In this document: positions 9,074 through 17,061 of the stretch, piece after piece
Layout: the number at the start of each line of letters is the position of its first letter
How positions within the stretch are numbered: the stretch's first letter is position 1
Source of the DNA: Opitutaceae bacterium
GTDB taxonomy: Bacteria; Verrucomicrobiota; Verrucomicrobiia; Opitutales; Opitutaceae
Direction of reading: 5' to 3'
NCBI GenBank assembly: GCA_019455245.1
Contig: JACFMR010000009.1
Span: forward strand, 59,145-123,144
Length of the DNA: 64,000 nucleotides
Notes under the pieces: generated by a model
What the model was told of the DNA's origin: nothing
Database searches by the model: none
Seen by the model: the letters and a program-made list of their open reading frames with translations, nothing else
Made by a program: the position numbers and the translations under genes

Positions 9074-9102
9074 GTACTTATTCTGCCCCTGACGTCCCGA
9101 CC

Positions 9103-10611
9103 ATGAGCGATACCACCCCGACCCTGCCGTCCACCGGCGGAGCAACCCAACCGCGTTCTGCGTTCAACAACTGGATCAGCGCCATCGGCGCGGTGGTGGC
9201 CGGCGGCGGGCTGTTTTCCTTCCTGTTTCTGGCGTGGATGGATCTGACCGGGAAGGGCAACAATCCCTACCTCGGCATCTTCACCTACATCGTGGCGCCC
9301 GCGTTCATGATCGTGGGGTTGGGGTGCTTCTTTTTCGGTGCCTGGGCGCAGCGGCGGTGGGAGGAAAGGCACGTGTCGGCGCCCGATCGCTGGCGGTTGG
9401 ATTTCTCCAATCCCACCCAGCGCCGCCGGCTGGTTTTGTTCGGCATCGGGGCGGTGGGCTTCCTGGTGCTCAGCGCCTTCGGCAGTTACCAGACCTATCA
9501 TGTGGCCGAGTCGAACGCCTTCTGCGGCGAGGTCTGCCACACGGCGATGAATCCGGAATACGTCACCTACCAGCGCGGGGCGCATGCGCGGGTGGACTGC
9601 GTGGACTGCCACATCGGCTCCGGCGCGGTCTGGTTTGTGAAGGCCAAGTTGAGCGGTGTGCGCCAGCTCATCGCCTACACCATCACCGATTACAACCGAC
9701 CCATTGAGACCCCGCTGCACAATCTCCGCCCGGCGCAGGACATCTGCGAGAAGTGCCACTGGCCGGAAAAATTCCACGGCAACATCGAGATCAACTACGA
9801 GCATTTCCTCTCCGACGAGGAGAACACGCCCTACACCGCGCGCATGCTGATGCACGTGAACACCGACAAGCCCGGCCAGAAGGGCGGCGGCGGCATCCAC
9901 TGGCACGTGAACGAATTTGAAAAGGTCGAGTATTACGCGACCGACGAGGACCGGCAGGAAATCCCGTGGATGCGCGTGACCAACCTGAAGGACAACACCA
10001 CGAAGGTGTTTCGCACCGAGGAGTTCGAGGGCGAGCCACCGTCGGACCAGATCCGCGTGATGGACTGCATGGACTGCCACAACCGGCCCGCGCACACCTT
10101 CCCGACCGCCAACGACATGGTCGAGAAGTCCATGGCCGCCGGCAAACTCACCCGCGGGCTGCCCTACATCAAACGCCACGCCGTGGCGGCGATGACGCAG
10201 GAGGCCATCACGGTGGATGAGGAAGCCCCGGCCCTGATCGAGGCCTACCTGCGCGAGAAGTATCCGCAACCGGAATACGCCGCGTTGCTGCCGGCCGCGA
10301 TTGCCGAGGTGCAGGCCGTTTTTGCCCAGTCGATCTTCCCCTTCCGTCAGGCCGACTGGCGGGTTTACCCGAACAACATCGGCCACAAGGACTGGCAGGG
10401 CTGCTTCCGCTGCCACGATGGCATGCACCAGACCGAGACCGGCGAGACGGTCAGCCACAGCGACTGTTCGTCGTGCCACTCGATTTTGGCGCAGGGCACC
10501 GGGGCCCAGCTCGACATGCTTTCCGCCCGCGGCCTGGAATTTGATCACCCCGGCGGCGAGTTGGATGACGTGCTGACCTGCGCCGACTGCCACAACGGCA
10601 TGAACCAGTAA
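9103..10611 (+). CDS. Seven-heme NapC/NirT-family cytochrome (ImcH-like quinol oxidase)
   Basis: Predicted inner-membrane quinol-oxidising cytochrome facing the periplasm. The 502-residue protein has three hydrophobic helices at the N-terminus (about 24-46, 52-77 and 105-125), then seven CXXCH motifs: CGEVCH, CVDCH, CEKCH, CMDCH, CFRCH, CSSCH and CADCH. The first two sit in a NapC/NirT-like segment (FCGEVCHTAMNPEYVTYQRG, then ARVDCVDCHIGSG). The topology, seven hemes and length close to 500 residues match Geobacter ImcH, which is known to pass electrons from menaquinol towards high-potential extracellular acceptors; this assignment is by architecture. No CXXCK site was seen, which argues against NrfA-type activity. 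It is transcribed with the CbcL-like and porin-cytochrome genes downstream. Confidence 0.85.
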   Translation: MSDTTPTLPSTGGATQPRSAFNNWISAIGAVVAGGGLFSFLFLAWMDLTGKGNNPYLGIFTYIVAPAFMIVGLGCFFFGAWAQRRWEERHVSAPDRWRLDFSNPTQRRRLVLFGIGAVGFLVLSAFGSYQTYHVAESNAFCGEVCHTAMNPEYVTYQRGAHARVDCVDCHIGSGAVWFVKAKLSGVRQLIAYTITDYNRPIETPLHNLRPAQDICEKCHWPEKFHGNIEINYEHFLSDEENTPYTARMLMHVNTDKPGQKGGGGIHWHVNEFEKVEYYATDEDRQEIPWMRVTNLKDNTTKVFRTEEFEGEPPSDQIRVMDCMDCHNRPAHTFPTANDMVEKSMAAGKLTRGLPYIKRHAVAAMTQEAITVDEEAPALIEAYLREKYPQPEYAALLPAAIAEVQAVFAQSIFPFRQADWRVYPNNIGHKDWQGCFRCHDGMHQTETGETVSHSDCSSCHSILAQGTGAQLDMLSARGLEFDHPGGELDDVLTCADCHNGMNQ

Positions 10612-11120
10612 GACGCGCGGCCTTGGTTTTTGGACTGCTGGACTGCCTGATGCAGGGGCGCGCCTCGTACGCGCCCGCGGGCAGCCCGGCGGTCTGCCTC
10701 TGCCGGCGCGACCGCGCCAAAGTCCGGCTTAGAGCAGTTTAGGTTGAAGTGTGGCTGCGTTGGCCGTGCCCTTCGTAGGCTTGGCGAAGTGGGGAGCAGA
10801 AGCGATTCTGCTGGGCAGTAGAATGGTCTCCCAGCGGCCACGCTTTCGGGCTGCGCCCTCAAGCGCGGGTGCGAAATTCCTGAAAATGTTCCAGGGGCGT
10901 GGCTTGATCACGCCCATGCGACAGTCCTGTTGCGCTCACGGGCGCGCACAAGGCGCGCCCCTGCGCAAGGCAGTCAAAAGCTGCGGGCGATTGGTTATCG
11001 CCCCGAGGCTTGCTCGCAGGGTCCGGGCTGCACACGTTCGATTGGCCAAAATACGAGCAGCAGCCCGCAAAGGCTGCGTAGTGAACCCGGGGCATTAGGG
11101 ATTATCATGGGGACACTGCC
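10612..11120. repeat. 509-bp intergenic region with dispersed palindromic repeats
   Basis: No convincing gene is seen. Two dispersed motifs are present: a hairpin CTTCGTAGGCTTGGCGAAG at 10771-10789, whose extended context (TTGGCCGTGCC before it) recurs at 23658-23694, and CAGCAGCCCGCAAAGGCTGCGTAG at 11056-11079, nearly identical to 13388-13411. The promoter of the following cytochrome gene may lie near its 3' end. Confidence 0.6.
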
Positions 11121-13325
11121 ATGAGAGACCCTCGGTTAATCGCGTTGCACCGGGTGGGTATGCTGGTGTCGGCCCTGTGGGCCGCGCTGCTGGCCGGAGG
11201 CGCCGGTGCGTCGGTCCCCAACAGCGAGTGCATGGACTGTCACGAGGCGGAGCTGGTTTCCGGGGGCAAGGGGCAGCCCGAGAAGTGGATCGGGGTACGG
11301 CCGGAACTGTTTGCGCGTTCCGTGCACGGCCAGTTCGACTGCGTGGATTGTCACGAAGGCATCACCGAGACGCCTCATGATGACAAGCTGCCCGCTGTGC
11401 GCTGCACGGATTGTCATGAGAACCTGGGCGAATCGCACGCGTTTCACCCGCGGCTCGGGCTGGAACCGATGCCGGCCGGGCGCGACACCGATTGCACCGC
11501 GTGCCACGGGAGCCACGAGACGGTGGGGATCAAGGATCCCGGGTTTGCCTTCACTCCCGCGCGGCAGACCGCCTCGTGCGGTCAGTGTCATGAAACGGAG
11601 GCGCAGGAATACCTGGGTTCGGCCCACGCGTTTCGTGCCGGAATGAAGGAGCGCATCGAGCCGGATTGCCTGACCTGCCACCGCGAAAACCTCTCGCCCA
11701 CGCATTCGCCGCTTTCGCCGGTGGAACTCAAACTGGCGGAGGCGAGGCTGTGCGAGTCCTGCCATGTGGAGAATGCCGAGGTGGCGTCGAAGAGCATCTT
11801 GGGGGCGAAGTTTGTGTCGTCTTTCGACCAGTCGGTGCACGGCGCCGCCCTGGTGGAAGGCAACGCGGCCGCGGCGGGCTGTGTGGATTGCCACGGGGCG
11901 CACGCGATGAACAAGGCCGCTGTGGGCGATGCCCGGGTCAACCGCATGAACATTGCCTCGACCTGCGCGAAATGCCATGCGGCGGAGGCCGAGTTGTATG
12001 ATTCCAGTGTGCACGCCACCGCATTGGCCCGCGGCAACCTCGACTCGGCCGATTGCACCAGCTGCCACGGCGAGCACTCGATCAGCCGGCCCACCGATCC
12101 CGCATCGCGCGTGCACAAGTCCAACCTCGCGCAGCAGGTCTGCGCCGAGTGCCACAACTCGGTGCGGCTCTCCCGCCGTTACGGTCTTTCCAGCCGCACC
12201 TTCCAGACGTTCACGGACAGTTATCACGGGCTGGCGGTCCGCGGCGGCGCGGTCGATGTGGTCAATTGCGCGAGCTGTCACGGCGACCACGCCATCAAAT
12301 CGCAGTATGACCCCACGTCTTCCGTGCATCGCGACAACCTGGTGCAGACCTGCGGCCAGTGCCACCCCGGGGCCAACACGCGGTTCACAGTCGGCGCGGT
12401 GCACGCCAGCGAAAGCGACCGCGACAGTTCGCCGTGGCTCTACTGGATTTCCACGATCTACGTCTGGCTGATCATTCTGGTGGTCGGTGGCATGGCGCTG
12501 CACAACCTGCTCGACTTCGTGAAGAAGGTCCGGCGCAAGCTCGCGATCCAGAAGGGCGAGATCGAGGAGGAGCATGTGGCCCACCGGCTGTATCTGCGCA
12601 TGACCGTGCACGAGCGGCTCCAGCACGCCGTGCTCGTGCTCAGCTTCACCGTGCTCGTGATCACCGGCTTCATGTTGCGCTACCCCGAGGCGTGGTGGGT
12701 GGTGGCCATCCGCAGCCTCAGCGACCAGGCCTTTGAATGGCGCAGCCTTTCGCACCGCATCGCCGGTGTCGTGATGGTGGTGGCCGGAGTCTGGCACATC
12801 GCCTACCTGGCGTTCAGCCCCGCCGGCCGGAAACTGTGCTGCGATCTCCTGCCGCGGTGGCGCGATGTCACCGACCCGATCAAGGTCCTGCGCTACAACG
12901 TCGGGCTCGCGCCGACCAAACCCGCGTTCGGCCGCTTCAGCTACATCGAGAAGGCCGAATACTGGGCCATGGTCTGGGGCACGCTGCTGATGACGGTGAC
13001 CGGTATCGTGCTGTGGTTTGAGAACACCTCGATGGGCTATTTCACCAAGCTCGGCTTCGACATTTCGCGGACGGTCCACTTCTACGAGGCCGTGCTCGCG
13101 AGCCTGGCGATCGTGGTCTGGCACTTCTACTTCGTGATCTTCAATCCGGACATCTACCCGATGAATCTCTCCTGGCTGACCGGACGCATGTCGGAAAAGG
13201 AAATGCTCGAGGAGCATCCGCTGCATCTGGCCGAATTGAAGGCCGCTGAGGAGGCTGCGCGCAAGGAGACCGGTGCCGCCGACCACGAAACCCAACCCGG
13301 AGCCGGTCCTCCGCCGCCGGCCTGA
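11121..13325 (+). CDS. Fused 13-heme cytochrome c / cytochrome b561-type membrane protein (CbcL-like)
   Basis: Predicted inner-membrane quinol oxidoreductase of 734 residues. A signal sequence is followed by a periplasmic domain with 13 CXXCH motifs (first CMDCH near residue 37, last CGQCH near 414). Several have a following histidine three residues on (CHGSH, CHGAH, CHGEH, CHGDH), typical of bis-histidine c3-like domains. From about residue 440 there are hydrophobic helices with conserved histidines (MALHNLLDF, HERLQHAVLVLSF, LSHRIAGVVMVVAGVWHIAYL, VHFYEAVLASLAIVVWHFYF), as in the HydC/FdnI-type diheme b domain. This c-plus-b fusion is the layout of Geobacter CbcL, used with low-potential acceptors. 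It is a tandem paralogue of the next gene, and a strong terminator hairpin follows. Confidence 0.88.
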   Translation: MRDPRLIALHRVGMLVSALWAALLAGGAGASVPNSECMDCHEAELVSGGKGQPEKWIGVRPELFARSVHGQFDCVDCHEGITETPHDDKLPAVRCTDCHENLGESHAFHPRLGLEPMPAGRDTDCTACHGSHETVGIKDPGFAFTPARQTASCGQCHETEAQEYLGSAHAFRAGMKERIEPDCLTCHRENLSPTHSPLSPVELKLAEARLCESCHVENAEVASKSILGAKFVSSFDQSVHGAALVEGNAAAAGCVDCHGAHAMNKAAVGDARVNRMNIASTCAKCHAAEAELYDSSVHATALARGNLDSADCTSCHGEHSISRPTDPASRVHKSNLAQQVCAECHNSVRLSRRYGLSSRTFQTFTDSYHGLAVRGGAVDVVNCASCHGDHAIKSQYDPTSSVHRDNLVQTCGQCHPGANTRFTVGAVHASESDRDSSPWLYWISTIYVWLIILVVGGMALHNLLDFVKKVRRKLAIQKGEIEEEHVAHRLYLRMTVHERLQHAVLVLSFTVLVITGFMLRYPEAWWVVAIRSLSDQAFEWRSLSHRIAGVVMVVAGVWHIAYLAFSPAGRKLCCDLLPRWRDVTDPIKVLRYNVGLAPTKPAFGRFSYIEKAEYWAMVWGTLLMTVTGIVLWFENTSMGYFTKLGFDISRTVHFYEAVLASLAIVVWHFYFVIFNPDIYPMNLSWLTGRMSEKEMLEEHPLHLAELKAAEEAARKETGAADHETQPGAGPPPPA

Positions 13326-13331
13326 GCCCTG

Positions 13332-13369
13332 GCGCCCGCGGTTGTCACCGCAGACCGCGGGCGCGTCAT
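13332..13369 (+). terminator. Hairpin between the two CbcL-like genes
   Basis: A perfect 10-bp stem (GCGCCCGCGG 13332-13341 / CCGCGGGCGC 13355-13364) with a 13-nt loop is followed by a weak T tract (GTCATTTT). It may attenuate rather than fully stop transcription. A CAGCAGCCCGCAACGGCTGCG repeat follows at 13388. Confidence 0.6.
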
Positions 13370-13448
13370 TTTCGGTCAAGAAACGACCAGCAGCCCGCAA
13401 CGGCTGCGTAGCGTAAGGAATAAACAACCCTCATACTGACCCCGCATT

Positions 13449-15587
13449 ATGAAAGCCCTGCGACTACCCGGTCTGGTTCTGCTCCTTGCCTTGGCTCCGT
13501 GCCTGTTGTCGGCCCAGTCCGCGACCGCGCTCATCGTCGAGCCGCCCGCCGTGCCCAACAGCGATTGCATGGATTGCCACGAGGCTGAGTTCATCTCACC
13601 AAAGAAAGGCGAACCGGAGCAGTGGGTGGGGGTGCGCCCCGAGTTGTTCGCCAAGTCCGTGCACGGTGCGCTCAATTGCGTGGACTGCCACGCCGGCATC
13701 ACCGAGACGCCGCACGACGACGTGTTGCCGCCCGCGCAGTGCGCCACCTGCCACGAGGACGCGGTCAACCAGTATGCCACCAGCATCCATGGCATGAGCA
13801 CCAAGATGGGCGGGACCGACGCGGCCTCCTGCGCCAGCTGCCACGGCACCCATGAGATGGTGCCGGTCAAGCAGTTCGATTCCCCGGTCTTCAAGCTCAA
13901 CCTTCCGCAGACCTGCGGCACCTGCCACGACAACTCCAAACTCACCACGGAATACCGCATGGGGCAGAGCGAAGCCTCGGCCCATTACCTCGACAGCATT
14001 CACGGCCAGGCGCTGATGAAGATGGGCCTGGTGGTCGCGCCCTCCTGCAACGACTGCCACGGCGTGCATGACATCAAGCGCAGCGTCGACAAGACCTCGC
14101 GTTCCAACCACGCCAACATCGCCGAGACCTGCGGCACCTGCCACCTCGGCATCGAGGAGACCTACAACGCCAGCGTGCACGGCCAGCTGCTGCTGCGCGG
14201 CGACCCGCAGGGACCGGTCTGCACCGATTGCCACAGCGCACACGACATCGAGAAACCCGCGAATGCGCATTTCAAGCAGGCCAGCGACCAGAGCTGCGGC
14301 AAGTGTCACGAGGACCGGCTGACCCATTATCGCGACACCTACCACGGCAAGGCCATGGCGCTCGGCCGTCCCAACGTCGCGGCCGATGTCGCCGCCTGTT
14401 ACGACTGCCACGGCCATCACGACGTCTTCCCGGTCAGCGATCCACGGTCCCGGCTGTCCGAGGACCAGATTCTCAAGACCTGCCAGGAGTGCCATCCTGG
14501 CGCCACCGCCGGCTTCACGCTTTATCAGCCGCACGCCAACCCGATGGACGGCGAAAACTATCCCATCCTGAACAAGGTTTTCCTGTTCATGACGTCCCTG
14601 TTGATCGGCGTCTTCCTCTTCTTCGGTCTGCACACGCTGCTGTGGCTCATTCGCTCGATCTACCTCTACCTGCACGACTCGAAGACCTTCCGCGAGGCCA
14701 TCGTCCAGCAGCACAAGGACGACGTGCAATACACGCGCTTCACGCCTTTCGAACGCATGCTGCACCTGATGGTCGTCACCAGCTTCCTGCTGCTCGTCGT
14801 CACGGGCATGCCGCTCAAGTTCTACTACACCGAGTGGGCGCGGGTCATCTTTGATCTCGTCGGCGGCCCCGGCGTGGCGCGGACGCTGCATCACTTCGGT
14901 GCCATCGTCACCTTCGCCTATTTCATCCTGCACCTGGGTGAACTGGTGATCTCTCTCTGGCGCCGGCGCGGCGCGCTGCGCAACGAACAGACGGGCCGCT
15001 TCGAGGTGAAGCGCGTTTGGCAGACGGTCTTCGGGCCGGACTCGATGGTGCCGTCCTTCCAGGACTGGCATGATTTCGTGGCGCACAACAAATGGTTCTT
15101 CGGCAAGGGCCCGCGGCCGCAGTTCGACCGCTGGACCTACTGGGAGCGCTTTGACTACTTCGCGGTGTTCTGGGGCATCTTCATGATCGGCATCTCGGGC
15201 CTCATCCTGTGGTTCCCGAGCTTCTTCACGATGTTCCTGCCCGGCTGGATCATCAACATCGCCCAGGTGATCCACTCCGACGAGGCGCTCCTGGCTGCGG
15301 GCTTCATCTTCACCTTCCATTTCTTCAACACGCATTTCCGCATCGAGAAGTTCCCGATGGACACGGTGATCTTCTCCGGCCGCATCTCCCATTCCGAGAT
15401 GCTGCACGAGCGCAAGCGCTGGTATGACCGCCTGGTTGCCAGCGGCCGGCTCGACGAGTATCGCGTGAAGGACGAGTGGGAGGGCCGCAAGAAGATGGCG
15501 AAGGCCATGGGCTTCATGTTCTTTGGCACCGGCCTCGTGCTGCTGGTCCTGATCGTTTACGCGATGGCGTCCCGGCTCGGTCACTAA
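13449..15587 (+). CDS. Fused 11-heme cytochrome c / cytochrome b561-type membrane protein (CbcL-like paralogue)
   Basis: Second member of the tandem pair, 712 residues. The cleavable signal MKALRLPGLVLLLALAPCLLSA precedes 11 CXXCH motifs (first CMDCH near residue 41, last CQECH near 350). The first two heme segments align almost word for word with the upstream paralogue (PNSDCMDCHEAEF, then a GVRPELFAKSVHG block). Membrane helices start near residue 376 with FLFMTSLLIGVFLFFGLHTLLWL and continue through HERM/HLMVVTSFLLLVVTG and HHFGAIVTFAYFILHLGEL. An extra C-terminal helix (MFFGTGLVLLVLIVYAMAS) is absent from the paralogue. It is predicted to be a quinol dehydrogenase feeding periplasmic cytochromes. 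Different heme numbers suggest different partners or redox windows. Confidence 0.88.
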   Translation: MKALRLPGLVLLLALAPCLLSAQSATALIVEPPAVPNSDCMDCHEAEFISPKKGEPEQWVGVRPELFAKSVHGALNCVDCHAGITETPHDDVLPPAQCATCHEDAVNQYATSIHGMSTKMGGTDAASCASCHGTHEMVPVKQFDSPVFKLNLPQTCGTCHDNSKLTTEYRMGQSEASAHYLDSIHGQALMKMGLVVAPSCNDCHGVHDIKRSVDKTSRSNHANIAETCGTCHLGIEETYNASVHGQLLLRGDPQGPVCTDCHSAHDIEKPANAHFKQASDQSCGKCHEDRLTHYRDTYHGKAMALGRPNVAADVAACYDCHGHHDVFPVSDPRSRLSEDQILKTCQECHPGATAGFTLYQPHANPMDGENYPILNKVFLFMTSLLIGVFLFFGLHTLLWLIRSIYLYLHDSKTFREAIVQQHKDDVQYTRFTPFERMLHLMVVTSFLLLVVTGMPLKFYYTEWARVIFDLVGGPGVARTLHHFGAIVTFAYFILHLGELVISLWRRRGALRNEQTGRFEVKRVWQTVFGPDSMVPSFQDWHDFVAHNKWFFGKGPRPQFDRWTYWERFDYFAVFWGIFMIGISGLILWFPSFFTMFLPGWIINIAQVIHSDEALLAAGFIFTFHFFNTHFRIEKFPMDTVIFSGRISHSEMLHERKRWYDRLVASGRLDEYRVKDEWEGRKKMAKAMGFMFFGTGLVLLVLIVYAMASRLGH

Positions 15588-15610
15588 ATCGAGCCCAAAC
15601 CTCACGTCAC

Positions 15611-15646
15611 CGGCCCGCGGGTTTACCGCGGGCCGCTTTGTTTTTT
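15611..15646 (+). terminator. Strong rho-independent terminator after the CbcL-like pair
   Basis: A perfect 10-bp GC stem (CGGCCCGCGG 15611-15620 / CCGCGGGCCG 15626-15635) with a GTTTA loop is followed by CTTTGTTTTTT. It marks the end of the quinol-oxidase transcript, so the porin-cytochrome genes downstream have their own promoter. Confidence 0.85.
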
Positions 15647-15707
15647 GGCTGGCCGGGCCGGCCGACACCAATCGCGTGCAGCGATTGGGCACTACGTCGT
15701 GGAAATT

Positions 15708-15786
15708 GTAGGGCGGGGTCTCCGAACCCCGTCTTGGTCTGAAACACTTGCAGCATTCGAGGCGGGGTATGGAAACCCGCCCTACA
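15708..15786. repeat. REP-like ~80-bp palindromic element, copy 1
   Basis: It starts GTAGGGCGGGGTCTCCGAACC and ends AACCCGCCCTACA, with two internal GGGGT/ACCCC hairpins. The same architecture recurs at 19286-19365 and 23545-23624, always between genes. Confidence 0.8.
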
Positions 15787-16253
15787 GCCCAAAAGCAAAT
15801 GAGGTGGCGCGCGTTGCCCTCAACGCGCGTTGGATTGGGCCTGCTTCGGGAACCGGCGATTGGGTGTGACCTTGTGGCCGATCTGACCCCGCCGCCTGCC
15901 AGCGAGTTTGCTTGCCCGCCCGGCCCGGCGTGCTATGGCTTGCCCACCCCTTCGTCCGGTCGAATCAGCCAACCCTGCTGAGGATTTCAACTAATGCACA
16001 GTTTGCATGCCCGCGACAAAAACTGATGGATGAAGGTTTGTGCAAATGGGAGTGTGCATATGCGCAAATTATTTTCTACCAATGACCTGAAACGGCTTGT
16101 TAGCGGAACTTATCCCGTTTTCCGAAGACAAGCCGTGCGCAACGATTGGCAAGCGATGAGCAGCGGGCTCGGCCATATTTTGCGATTATCAATCCACACT
16201 GCTAAGCACCTCACCTAACCCAACTGCCTCACCAAGGCGTGATCTCAACCGTT
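15787..16253. promoter_or_regulatory. Upstream region of the porin-cytochrome pair
   Basis: This 467-bp non-coding stretch turns AT-rich after 15990. It contains TGTGCATATGCGCA at 16053-16066, similar in composition to the palindrome at 8472-8490 upstream of the monoheme cytochrome, and AT runs such as AAATTATTTT just after it. The promoter for the next two genes must lie here. A 62-codon open frame at 16030-16218 has no coding character that I can support. Confidence 0.4.
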
Positions 16254-17030
16254 ATGAAAACCCGTCTACGCTGGACCAAAAATGTCCTCCTCTTTGGTGG
16301 CTCGGCCATCTGGGGCCTGCTCCTGATTTCCTGTGTGATGACCAATCGCACCATCGTGGCGCCGCCTTCAGTGGCCGGTGCCACTTTTGTCGGCTCCGGC
16401 GAATGCGCCGACTGCCACGAAAACGTCACCTCCTCCTTCCACGACGCCACCCACGCCAAAATGATGGTCAACGGTGAGAACGGCGGGGAGATCGGTTGCG
16501 AAGCCTGCCACGGTCCCGGCTCCCTGCACGTCAGGTCCGGCGGCGGGGCCGGCACGATCGTCAATCCCGGCAGCTCGCCCGAGACCTGCTACCAGTGCCA
16601 CACCGACAAGCGCGGCGAGTTCAGCCTGGCCAGCAGCCACCCGATCGGCGAAGGCAAGATGAGCTGCAGCGATTGTCACGACCCGCACAACGGTGATGCG
16701 GTGGCTGGCGGCGTCAGCAGCCTGCAGGGCGTCAACGACTCCTGCGTGAAGTGCCACGTGCAACAGGGCGGTCCGTATGTGTTCGAGCACGAAGCCTCCC
16801 GCGAAGGCTGCGTGGTCTGCCACAGCCCGCACGGCTCGATGAACGCCAAGATGCTCAAGTCCCGCAACGCGAACCTCTGCCTGCAGTGCCACTTCCAGGA
16901 GCAAACCGCCACCGGTCTGCTCATCGGCGGGCGCGATCACGCCGCCTTCCTCAACCGCGGCACCTGCTGGTCCGCCGGCTGCCACGAGGCCGTCCACGGC
17001 TCCCACATCAGCTCCTCGCTCCGCTTCTAA
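16254..17030 (+). CDS. Periplasmic multiheme c-type cytochrome of the DmsE/MtrA type, predicted lipoprotein
   Basis: Predicted periplasmic half of a porin-cytochrome conduit, 258 residues. The ATG at 16254 gives a signal peptide with a lipobox (LLLISC near residue 27); a GTG five codons earlier is possible but less likely. Seven CXXCH motifs are present (CADCH, CEACH, CYQCH, CSDCH, CVKCH, CVVCH, CLQCH), plus a terminal CWSAGCH that reads as a CX4CH heme site, giving eight probable hemes. Family members of the MtrA/DmsE group usually have ten. Histidine-rich CHGPG, CHDPH and CHSPH contexts fit bis-histidine ligation. The beta-barrel gene follows after 31 nt, the same order as mtrA-mtrB and pioA-pioB. 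Confidence 0.85.
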   Translation: MKTRLRWTKNVLLFGGSAIWGLLLISCVMTNRTIVAPPSVAGATFVGSGECADCHENVTSSFHDATHAKMMVNGENGGEIGCEACHGPGSLHVRSGGGAGTIVNPGSSPETCYQCHTDKRGEFSLASSHPIGEGKMSCSDCHDPHNGDAVAGGVSSLQGVNDSCVKCHVQQGGPYVFEHEASREGCVVCHSPHGSMNAKMLKSRNANLCLQCHFQEQTATGLLIGGRDHAAFLNRGTCWSAGCHEAVHGSHISSSLRF

Positions 17031-17061
17031 CACCAACCCCGCAAATCACAGGGACCAAGCG

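Noticed and set aside
9022..10593. Long minus-strand frame opposite the ImcH-like gene
   Set aside because: Antisense of a seven-heme gene; the regular cysteine-codon pattern on the plus strand explains the open frame.
16030..16218. 62-codon frame before the multiheme lipoprotein
   Set aside because: No homology, no ribosome-binding site, and it lies in an AT-rich leader likely to hold a promoter.
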